Positions 1 through 5,981 of a stretch of DNA of 7,796 nucleotides are shown here, piece by piece. The position numbers were made by a program, and so were the translations under genes. The DNA lies in NCBI GenBank assembly GCA_902781245.1, contig CACZIP010000086.1:1-7796 (forward strand). Direction: 5' to 3'. The stretch comes from an uncultured Coriobacteriaceae bacterium (GTDB lineage: Bacteria > Actinomycetota > Coriobacteriia > Coriobacteriales > Eggerthellaceae). The notes below the pieces were generated by a model. The model worked only from the letters and a program-made list of their open reading frames with translations. It had not been told where the DNA came from and ran no database searches. Position 1 is the first letter of the stretch; each line of letters opens with the position of its first letter.

Positions 1-1
1 G

Positions 2-331
2 TTCGCCGAGTACATCATGCAGGATTACCCGCTCAACAACATCCGCATGGGCGTCGCCAACCCGAAGGGCCGCATCGAGTACACAAGCGCGTCAGACGAT
101 GTCGCCTCTATGTACGATTCGTTCGGGTACGAACTCATACAAGCCAGCCCGAAACTGGCAGACAAAAGCCTTCATTTCGCGCCGTTCTCAACCCCGCGCT
201 CCATCGCACAGGTCGGTTTCTTCTACAACAAGAAAGCGCGCCCCAACGTGCGCGCCCGCCACATCATCGAGGTGCTGCGCCAGCACATCCGCACTAACTA
301 CGCCGACTACCTCCAGAAGTACCCGATTTAG
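2..331 (+). CDS. C-terminal part of a probable LysR-type transcriptional regulator (5' end outside window)
   Basis: The frame is open from the left edge to a TAG stop at 329-331, giving about 109 residues of a protein that begins upstream of the window. The visible part has no membrane segment. It resembles the end of a LysR substrate-binding domain: a run reading roughly 'SFGYELIQASPKLADKSL', then a strand (VGFFYNKKARP) and a closing amphipathic helix (HIIEVLRQHIRTNY), which match the last strand and helix of that effector-binding fold. The DNA-binding helix-turn-helix would be in the missing N-terminal part, so the family call is inference from the C-terminal pattern alone. The gene converges on the flavodiiron protein gene, with a shared hairpin between them. 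It could instead be another periplasmic-binding-fold protein. Confidence 0.45.
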   Translation, partial: FAEYIMQDYPLNNIRMGVANPKGRIEYTSASDDVASMYDSFGYELIQASPKLADKSLHFAPFSTPRSIAQVGFFYNKKARPNVRARHIIEVLRQHIRTNYADYLQKYPI

Positions 332-401
332 ATTGAATCCTGTCGCTGAGGGTTTTCAACAGCAAACGTGAGACAGCCGAATAAACCGTCTCCCGACGCA
401 A

Positions 402-426
402 AGACGCCCCTCCTTGAGGGGCGTCT
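402..426. terminator. Bidirectional hairpin terminator between convergent genes
   Basis: A perfect 10-bp inverted repeat (AGACGCCCCT at 402-411, AGGGGCGTCT at 417-426) encloses a 5-base loop. It lies 70 bases after the stop of the plus-strand gene and 30 bases after the stop of the minus-strand flavodiiron gene. The U-tracts are weak: the minus-strand side reads TTTG and the plus-strand side CTATGAGTCGCTTT. The position between two converging genes and the GC-rich stem support shared termination, although efficiency cannot be judged from sequence. Confidence 0.7.
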
Positions 427-455
427 CTATGAGTCGCTTTGACAATCAAAGTGAC

Positions 456-1610
456 TTATTTCACGAGCGCTGCTGCGAGCTCCTTGATCTGTGCGCGCGT
501 CTCATCGGACAGGGCGCTCTTGATCGACACGACCGGCTCGACGACCTCGATGCCCTTCATCGCTTCGACCTTGGCGCGCATGGCCTTGGCGGCGGCAGGC
601 GCCCACGTGCCATTCTCGATGAGCGCAATTCGGCGGTTCTGATAGGCGTGATCGGCCAAGTGGTCGAGGAACGCCTTCATGAACGGGAACATATCGGCGT
701 TGTACGTGGGGCTGGCCAACACGAGCGTACCGTAGCGGAACGCGTCTTCGACGGCCTCGGCCATGTCGTCGCGCGCGAGGTCGCTCAGAGCAACCTTCGG
801 GCAGCCAGCAGCCTCGAGCTCCTCGGCCAGCAACTCCGCCGCCTCGGCGGTGTGGCCGTAAATCGAGCAGTACGCGATGGCGACACCGGGCGTTTCGACC
901 TCATAAGCCGCCCATGTGCTGTAAAGACCCAGGTAGTAATCAAGCTCGGAGTCGAGCACCGGCCCGTGAAGCGGGCAAATGCGCTCGACGTCCAGCGCGC
1001 CGATCTTCTTGAGCACACCCTGCACTTGCTTGCCGAACTTGCCCACGATTCCGAAGTAGTAGCGACGCGCCTCGCATGCCCAGTCTTCGTCCACGTCGAG
1101 CGCGCCAAACTTGCCGAACGCGTCAGCCGTGAATACGGTCTTGCTGGCGGCATCGTAGGTCATCATGACCTCGGGCCAATGCACCATCGGCGCCGTGATG
1201 AATTTCAAAACGCGCCCGCCCAAATCGAGCTCGTCGCCTTCCTTCACGATGACACGACGGTCCTCGTAAGCGGCACCGTAGAAGCGCTCCATCATGTCGA
1301 ATGCCTTGGCCGTCGCCACAACCTGTGCCTCGGGGTACGCGTCCATGAAACGCGTGATGTTGGCGGAATGATCGGGCTCCATATGTTGAACGACCAGGTA
1401 ACCGGGCGTCTTGCCGTCAAGCACTTCGGCAATCTTGCCAAGCCACTCCTCGCCGAAACGTTCCTCGACAGAGTCCATGACGGCAACCTTCTCGCCAACC
1501 ACAACATAGGAATTGTAAGCCATGCCGTTCGGCACGATGTACTGTCCCTCGAACAGGTCGATATCGTGGTCGTTCACGCCAACGTAGACGATGGAATCGG
1601 TGATGCTCAT
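456..1610 (-). CDS. fprA: A-type flavoprotein / flavodiiron protein (FprA family)
   Basis: This 384-residue cytoplasmic enzyme belongs to the flavodiiron family, which reduces O2 to water and/or NO to N2O using electrons passed through FMN to a diiron site; it typically protects anaerobes. Residues 1-240 form the beta-lactamase-like diiron domain, and all expected iron ligands are present: H76-x-E78-x-D80 (in QHMEPDHS), H144 (MVHWPE), D163 (TADAFG) and H215 (CPLHGP). Residues 242-384 form the flavodoxin domain, with the FMN phosphate loop YCSIYGHT (247-254), the SPTYN loop (300-304) and ENGTW (332-336). The length matches class A members with no fused rubredoxin or flavin-reductase domain, so the electron donor is encoded elsewhere. 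The ATG start is preceded by AAAGGAAC. It lies 85 bases after the TSUP gene; a TACAAT hexamer (minus strand, 1650-1645) could be its -10, but I see no matching -35. O2 versus NO preference cannot be read from the sequence. Confidence 0.95.
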   Translation of the reverse strand: MSITDSIVYVGVNDHDIDLFEGQYIVPNGMAYNSYVVVGEKVAVMDSVEERFGEEWLGKIAEVLDGKTPGYLVVQHMEPDHSANITRFMDAYPEAQVVATAKAFDMMERFYGAAYEDRRVIVKEGDELDLGGRVLKFITAPMVHWPEVMMTYDAASKTVFTADAFGKFGALDVDEDWACEARRYYFGIVGKFGKQVQGVLKKIGALDVERICPLHGPVLDSELDYYLGLYSTWAAYEVETPGVAIAYCSIYGHTAEAAELLAEELEAAGCPKVALSDLARDDMAEAVEDAFRYGTLVLASPTYNADMFPFMKAFLDHLADHAYQNRRIALIENGTWAPAAAKAMRAKVEAMKGIEVVEPVVSIKSALSDETRAQIKELAAALVK

Positions 1611-1695
1611 GTGCGTTCCTTTCGCCGCTTATTGGTTAGCGTCCATTGTACGCCATGCACCGAGCTGGCGCGCCATTGGGGACAACCCGCCATGC

Positions 1696-2448
1696 TTAAC
1701 GGACGAGAAGAGAAAACGCCGCAACGACCAAAAGCGCATAGGTGAGCAACGTGAAGGCCCTCTGACTTACTCGCTTGTACAACAGGCTGCCGACACGCAT
1801 CCCCACAAGAAGAAATGGAACTGCAATGAGCTGTATTCGCAATAGACCAAGATTCCACTCCCCAACCGCAATCTGAAACACAAGCATTGCAGTATTCAGC
1901 ACGGCCCAAACCGCCGATACCGTGCTGCGAAACGTCGCCTTCTGAGGTAGTTTCTGGGCAAGATATCCAACCAGAAGAGGACCTCCACATGCATACATAC
2001 CATGCACGATGCCCGAAAGACACACGATCAGCTCGTTGACCAAACTGGCCACCCAGCCTCCACGTTGCAGTACACCAATCGTCGGCCTGCCCCGAACAAA
2101 GCGCAGCAATCCCTGCGCTGCCACGAGCATTACTATGACGCCGAGGATGTGATTGAGCAACGCCACGTCAAACGACAAGACGCGACGAACGAGCACGCCG
2201 AGTACACCGCAGGGAATCATTATGGCCATGACATGCGCAAGCGTCCTCTTGTCAACATGGGCCCCATCCTCAACCAGCACATAAGCCCCCGAAACGATTC
2301 CCAAACCATTGAGCACGGGAACGGCCACACCAAGCCCTACAAGGTAGGAGCCGGGTGGCAACGCTAGGATGGCGCCCGCAAATCCTGTGACTCCCTGTAC
2401 GATATTCGCCGCAAAGATTGACAGATAGAAGAGAAGCTCGTTCATCAT
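1696..2448 (-). CDS. TauE/SafE-family (TSUP) membrane permease
   Basis: A 250-residue, almost wholly hydrophobic protein of the size usual for the 4-toluene-sulfonate uptake permease (TSUP/DUF81) family, whose members move sulfite, sulfonates or other small organic anions across the inner membrane. The two internal repeats each start with a glycine-rich signature: N-terminal GVTGFAGAILALPPG (19-33) and C-terminal GIVHGMYACGGPLLVGY (146-162). The stretch from ATFRST to AVLN (171-185) is also typical. About 7-8 membrane segments can be seen. The start ATG (2448-2446) overlaps the TGA of the upstream BCCT gene by 4 bases and has no clear Shine-Dalgarno of its own, so translation is probably coupled; the next codon is also ATG, so initiation could be one codon later. 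Its substrate is unknown. Being co-translated with a BCCT transporter suggests export of a catabolic product or uptake of a related anion, which is inference. Confidence 0.85.
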   Translation of the reverse strand: MMNELLFYLSIFAANIVQGVTGFAGAILALPPGSYLVGLGVAVPVLNGLGIVSGAYVLVEDGAHVDKRTLAHVMAIMIPCGVLGVLVRRVLSFDVALLNHILGVIVMLVAAQGLLRFVRGRPTIGVLQRGGWVASLVNELIVCLSGIVHGMYACGGPLLVGYLAQKLPQKATFRSTVSAVWAVLNTAMLVFQIAVGEWNLGLLRIQLIAVPFLLVGMRVGSLLYKRVSQRAFTLLTYALLVVAAFSLLVR

Positions 2449-4085
2449 GCATCTGAATCGTGAGCCGTGCCAGCACCGCTCGGCTGATCTGCTTGATCGG
2501 TTGGCGCAGCGATTCCTTGCACAGCTGCGTCAGCCTCCCCGACAACTCGAAAGCCCGTATTGCTCGATTCGTCTTTTCTTGATGCAGCCTTGAGCCCTTT
2601 TACACAAGCCGCCATGAGCAGTGCAACGACAGCTATCATAGGCAGGCCAGTCAACACGGTCGCCGTTTGCAAAGTTTGCAGACCACCAACCAGCACGAGC
2701 CCCAATGTGAACAGCAGCAAGAGGATGGCCCAGGTCATGCGCATCCATCGCTTTGGCTGCTCATCTCCTGACAAGTTATCAACGCAGGTCGAGGCGAGGA
2801 CGTATGCCGTCGAATCGATGCTCGTCGCGCAGAACACGAACAGCAAGACGATGTATGCAACTTCGATTGCTGGCGCAAACGGCATTGTCTCGAGAATCGC
2901 GTAGAAAGTCTCTTCCCTGCCAGCTTCAACGAAGATCGACACGAGATCGACAGCGCCGCTATGTTGAAGCGAAACCGAATACGACCCGAACCATGCGAAG
3001 CACATCATGCAGGCCAATGCGCCGAACACCATCATGCCCCCGATAATTTGACGTACCGTCCGACCGCGCGAGATGCGAGCAACGAATAACCCCATCATCG
3101 GTGCATATGTTAGCCACCATGCCCAGTAGAAAACGACCCAGTTCTGGGTAAAGTCGCTCTCGCCGAATGCATTCACGCCAAATGCCAACTTACCGAAATT
3201 GTCGAGCATGAGCCCGAGACTACTAACCCACAGATGGATGGCGTCCCCGATGGGGTTGACCGTCGCCACAAAGATGATGACCGCGCCGAACAAATACACG
3301 TTGAACGTTGAGAGTCGCTTGATGCCCTTGTCGAGCCCCAGGTACACGCTCGACGCGAATACAGCAGTCCATACCAACAGGACCGCCAGGGTAAGCCACA
3401 GCCCCTCGGGAATGCCCGTGAGCTTGTGGATCAGCGTTGTGATGATCGGCACGCCGAGACCAAGGGCGCTCGATATGCCACCGATGACAGCGACATTTCC
3501 GAGGACATCGATGGCAGCACCCAGACTTTTGTCGCTCTGCTCTCCTATTGCCGGATTGCATGCCGTGGACAAGCGCAGCTTCTGCTCTCGGCGCACGTAC
3601 AGCGCCAATCCCACCGCGATGACGCCGGGGATGTAGACGAGCCAAGCGAGAAAACCAAAAAGGAATTGGTCGGGCACAAGAGCGAACTCGAGCGCCTCTT
3701 CGCTCAAACGCTCGATTCCAAACGGCGGGGAATCCATGAACATGACCGGCTCGATGTAGGACATGACGACGAGCGCTGTACCAAGCCCGGCCGTGAACAG
3801 CATGGCTGCCCAAGCGAAATCGGAATACTGTTTCTTCTCATCGGCACCCCCGAGTTTTATGGTGCCCCAAGGCGATATTGCCACAATGAGAGAGAAGATG
3901 GCAATGCAGACAACGATTCCCAGGAAAAGCCAGCCGAAGTTACTACAAAGAGATCCGAACAACCAATCGACCGTGGCACTTGCTTGCTCAGGGAAACCAA
4001 TGAGTATCACAACAAGAACCGCGACGGGTACAACGGATCCCACGAAAATAGGAAGGCTTACACGCTGTTTGTTCGAAGCGTTCAT
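2445..4085 (-). CDS. BCCT-family transporter, BetP-like (probably cation-coupled)
   Basis: A 546-residue betaine/carnitine/choline transporter with the 12 hydrophobic segments of the family and a hydrophilic tail from about residue 500. The family signature lies at 316-343, with FYWAWW (319-324) and ARISRGRTVR (336-345). By alignment from memory with BetP, the trimethylammonium aromatic box is F143 (Trp in BetP), W148, Y151 and W324, and the last Trp of the TM8 cluster is Y327. Features that go with sodium coupling are kept: AGLG (99-102), F418-x-x-T421-S422 matching the BetP Na2 residues, and N262 where CaiT has its sodium-mimicking arginine. The tail is Ala/Asp/Gln-rich and not strongly basic, unlike the BetP osmosensing tail, so uptake for catabolism is more likely than osmoregulation. 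The start ATG follows GGAAAG by 7 bases. The gene has its own promoter and is coupled to TSUP by the ATGA overlap. Substrate is not determined. Confidence 0.93.
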   Translation of the reverse strand: MNASNKQRVSLPIFVGSVVPVAVLVVILIGFPEQASATVDWLFGSLCSNFGWLFLGIVVCIAIFSLIVAISPWGTIKLGGADEKKQYSDFAWAAMLFTAGLGTALVVMSYIEPVMFMDSPPFGIERLSEEALEFALVPDQFLFGFLAWLVYIPGVIAVGLALYVRREQKLRLSTACNPAIGEQSDKSLGAAIDVLGNVAVIGGISSALGLGVPIITTLIHKLTGIPEGLWLTLAVLLVWTAVFASSVYLGLDKGIKRLSTFNVYLFGAVIIFVATVNPIGDAIHLWVSSLGLMLDNFGKLAFGVNAFGESDFTQNWVVFYWAWWLTYAPMMGLFVARISRGRTVRQIIGGMMVFGALACMMCFAWFGSYSVSLQHSGAVDLVSIFVEAGREETFYAILETMPFAPAIEVAYIVLLFVFCATSIDSTAYVLASTCVDNLSGDEQPKRWMRMTWAILLLLFTLGLVLVGGLQTLQTATVLTGLPMIAVVALLMAACVKGLKAASRKDESSNTGFRVVGEADAAVQGIAAPTDQADQPSGAGTAHDSDA

Positions 4086-4202
4086 TTCGATCTTTCCAGT
4101 TTTAGCAAGCCAGACTGAACCAGCAGCAGAAGACCCAGACGAATCAGCTATTCGATCCGACGATTTAGTGACACGGCTAGAGCGTTCATCTTGCCGTTCC
4201 TC

Positions 4203-4231
4203 AATCTATCCATCTAATCTGAAACGGTCAA
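4203..4231 (-). promoter_or_regulatory. Sigma70-type promoter for the BCCT1-TSUP unit
   Basis: On the minus strand TTGACC (4231-4226, 5 of 6 to the -35 consensus) is separated by exactly 17 bases from TAGATT (4208-4203, 4 of 6 to the -10 consensus). It lies directly downstream of the hairpin that ends the preceding unit and would give a leader of roughly 110 bases before the BCCT1 start at 4085. I see no strong hairpin or operator in that leader. Confidence 0.5.
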
Positions 4232-4234
4232 GAA

Positions 4235-4268
4235 GGGCAAGGCAAGCGATCAGCTCCTTGCCTTGCCC
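4235..4268 (-). terminator. Strong hairpin terminator after the CaiT-like gene
   Basis: A perfect 12-bp inverted repeat, GGGCAAGGCAAG (4235-4246) and CTTGCCTTGCCC (4257-4268), has a 10-base loop and sits 17 bases after the stop of the CaiT-like gene. In minus-strand direction the stem is followed by TTCTTGACCGTTTC, a broken U-rich tract that also contains the -35 of the next promoter. It probably ends or attenuates the mttB-BCCT2 transcript. Confidence 0.75.
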
Positions 4269-4285
4269 GTTGTAGTTTTCGTATT

Positions 4286-5920
4286 TTACGGCTCGACAAG
4301 CGCCGGAGCAGGCTGTCCTTCCGCAGGAGCGGATTCATCAGCCTCCTCCTCGACGACGGTGAAGCCCTCGATGGGTACCGTTTCGCCGTTCTCAATCCAA
4401 CCCTTCTTGCGCAAGTCTTTGAAGAAGCTCACGACCATGATGATAACGACGATCGAAAGCGGCACGGAAGCAACGATCGAGACCGTTTGCGCTGGCGCAA
4501 TGCCGCCGATGAGCAGCAGCGAAATGGAGATAGCGCCGATACCGATCGACCAGAAGATGCGCATCCACAACGGCGGCTCTTCATCGCCTTCAAGCGTCTT
4601 AGTGGTGATCATGGCCATGGAGTAGCATTGGCCGTTGAGCAGCGTCTGCATCGATACGAAGCCATAGATCATGAGCACGGGGAACAGGAACGTGGCGAAG
4701 GGGAAGTAATCCCACAGGGCGACGATAGCTGCACCCTGGCCAGATTCGGCGAGGATGGTGGCGATGTCAACCGAGTTCTTCACAAAGATGTCCATGCAGA
4801 AGCCCTGGAACACGGCAAAGAACATCCAAGAACCAGCCACGGATCCAAGCATGGCGCCGATGACGAGCTGGCGCACGGTGCGACCACGCGAGATCTTCGC
4901 GAAGAAGATGCCCGTCTGGATTGCGCATGCTAGATACCAGCACCAGTAGAACACGGTCCAGCCCTGAGGCGTACCCGACAAAGCATAGGGGTCGGTGTTC
5001 ATAAACAGGCGACTGGCATACTGCACGAACATACCGAGCGCATCGGTGAACGAGTTCAACATGGTGGTCGTCGGTCCGACGATGAGCAGGAACGCGAGAA
5101 TCGCAAAACCGAGCCAAACGCGGAAGTCGCTGAACAGCTTGATTCCCTTCTTGAGGCCAGCGTACAACAGCACAGCCATGAGAGCGGACCATGCCAAAAT
5201 GACGCACGCTTCGGCAATGAACGGCGGCTCAAAGCCCACAACGCGCGAGATGATGCCGAATAGAGTGGGAACATTAACGCCCACACACGTCACGACCGAG
5301 CACAGGAGGCCGATCGAGAATACGGCATCGAACACCTTGCCCAGAGCACCTTTGGAGTTCTTTTCGCCGATGATGGATTCGCATGCCGTGCTCGGGCGCG
5401 AGTCATCGACCTTCTTGCAATACATCTGGTATCCGAACAGAACCGCGAGCAACACATAAATTGCAAACGCCGCGGGACCCCAGTGGAACAACGGGTAGAG
5501 CGACGCCCATTCCATGGCCTCGGGCGAGAACGGCTCCATGCCCCACGTGGGAGCAGCCGCATAGTAATACCATTCGATAGAAGTCCAGGTCAACATACCG
5601 AAGCCAGCAGCGGAGGTGAACACCATACCGACCCACGACATCGTCGAGTACTCCGGCTTCTCGTCTCCAAACCTTTTTTTACCAATAGGCGAAACGCAAA
5701 GGAATACGAGCAGCAGGATGACAATGAAGAAGAAGATCTGGAAGTACCAAGCCATCTCGTTGGTGACGAAGCTGAAGGCGACCCCCATTGCTTCGCCAGC
5801 AGCTACCGGGTCGCTTATGACCCATGCGCAAAGGGCCACGATGAAAATGAGCGGTGGAAAGAAAGTCCAAGGGGCGATTTTCCCACCCTTCTTGGTTTCG
5901 TTAGTTGTTGTGGAAGCCAT
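4286..5920 (-). CDS. CaiT-like BCCT transporter (probable cation-independent exchanger)
   Basis: A 544-residue BCCT protein with about 12 membrane segments, much closer in pattern to the L-carnitine/gamma-butyrobetaine antiporter CaiT than its neighbour is. Shared blocks include FFPPLI near the N-terminus, SIEWYYY (115-121), FHWGP (145-149), TPQGWTVFYW (317-326), KISRGRTVR (342-350) and GDEEPPLWMRI (445-455). Compared with CaiT (numbering recalled), substrate residues W142, Y114, W316 and W323 correspond to W147, Y119, W321 and W328. W324 is replaced by Y329 and M331 by T336. The CaiT arginine R262 that occupies a sodium position is kept as R267, and the BetP Na2 Thr-Ser pair is Met-Gln (424-425), so sodium independence is inferred. 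I chose the ATG at 5920 because AAGGAG lies 5 bases upstream; an in-frame ATG at 5956 would add 12 residues but lies in a hairpin. Exchange of substrate for demethylated product fits its place 61 bases after mttB. Confidence 0.93.
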   Translation of the reverse strand: MASTTTNETKKGGKIAPWTFFPPLIFIVALCAWVISDPVAAGEAMGVAFSFVTNEMAWYFQIFFFIVILLLVFLCVSPIGKKRFGDEKPEYSTMSWVGMVFTSAAGFGMLTWTSIEWYYYAAAPTWGMEPFSPEAMEWASLYPLFHWGPAAFAIYVLLAVLFGYQMYCKKVDDSRPSTACESIIGEKNSKGALGKVFDAVFSIGLLCSVVTCVGVNVPTLFGIISRVVGFEPPFIAEACVILAWSALMAVLLYAGLKKGIKLFSDFRVWLGFAILAFLLIVGPTTTMLNSFTDALGMFVQYASRLFMNTDPYALSGTPQGWTVFYWCWYLACAIQTGIFFAKISRGRTVRQLVIGAMLGSVAGSWMFFAVFQGFCMDIFVKNSVDIATILAESGQGAAIVALWDYFPFATFLFPVLMIYGFVSMQTLLNGQCYSMAMITTKTLEGDEEPPLWMRIFWSIGIGAISISLLLIGGIAPAQTVSIVASVPLSIVVIIMVVSFFKDLRKKGWIENGETVPIEGFTVVEEEADESAPAEGQPAPALVEP

Positions 5921-5925
5921 TTTGT

Positions 5926-5931
5926 CTCCTT
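5926..5931 (-). promoter_or_regulatory. Shine-Dalgarno that fixes the CaiT-like start
   Basis: AAGGAG on the minus strand, 5 bases (ACAAA) before the ATG at 5920-5918. The upstream in-frame ATG at 5956 has no comparable site and falls within the GC-rich hairpin at 5942-5968, so the shorter protein is preferred. Confidence 0.8.
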
Positions 5932-5941
5932 GTTGGAAAGA

Positions 5942-5968
5942 GCCGCCCACGTGCATGGCGCGGGCGGC
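5942..5968 (-). terminator. GC-rich intercistronic hairpin between mttB and the CaiT-like gene
   Basis: GCCGCCC (5942-5948) pairs with GGGCGGC (5962-5968) around a 13-base loop that can form some inner pairs. On the minus strand it is followed by TCTTTCC and then the Shine-Dalgarno. It could be a leaky terminator or an mRNA-stabilising element giving unequal expression of methyltransferase and transporter. The stem is short and the U-tract weak, so a full terminator is unlikely. Confidence 0.45.
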
Positions 5969-5981
5969 GAGGTGTATCGGT

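Noticed and set aside
1666..1675. Palindrome TGGCGCGCCA between TSUP and the flavodiiron gene
   Set aside because: It has no loop, U-tract or second copy in the window, and self-complementary GC octamers are common by chance in GC-rich DNA.
414..1745. Long open frame (443 codons) on the plus strand opposite the flavodiiron gene
   Set aside because: It is antisense to a gene with complete catalytic motifs, has an Arg/His/Leu-rich composition typical of reverse reading of GC-biased codons, and shows no recognisable domain.
3426..4118. Plus-strand open frame (230 codons) opposite BCCT1
   Set aside because: Highly charged, low-complexity composition with no domain; BCCT1 on the other strand explains the region.
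5956..5956. Upstream ATG as the start of the CaiT-like transporter
   Set aside because: It lies in a hairpin and has no Shine-Dalgarno, while the ATG at 5920 has AAGGAG at good spacing.
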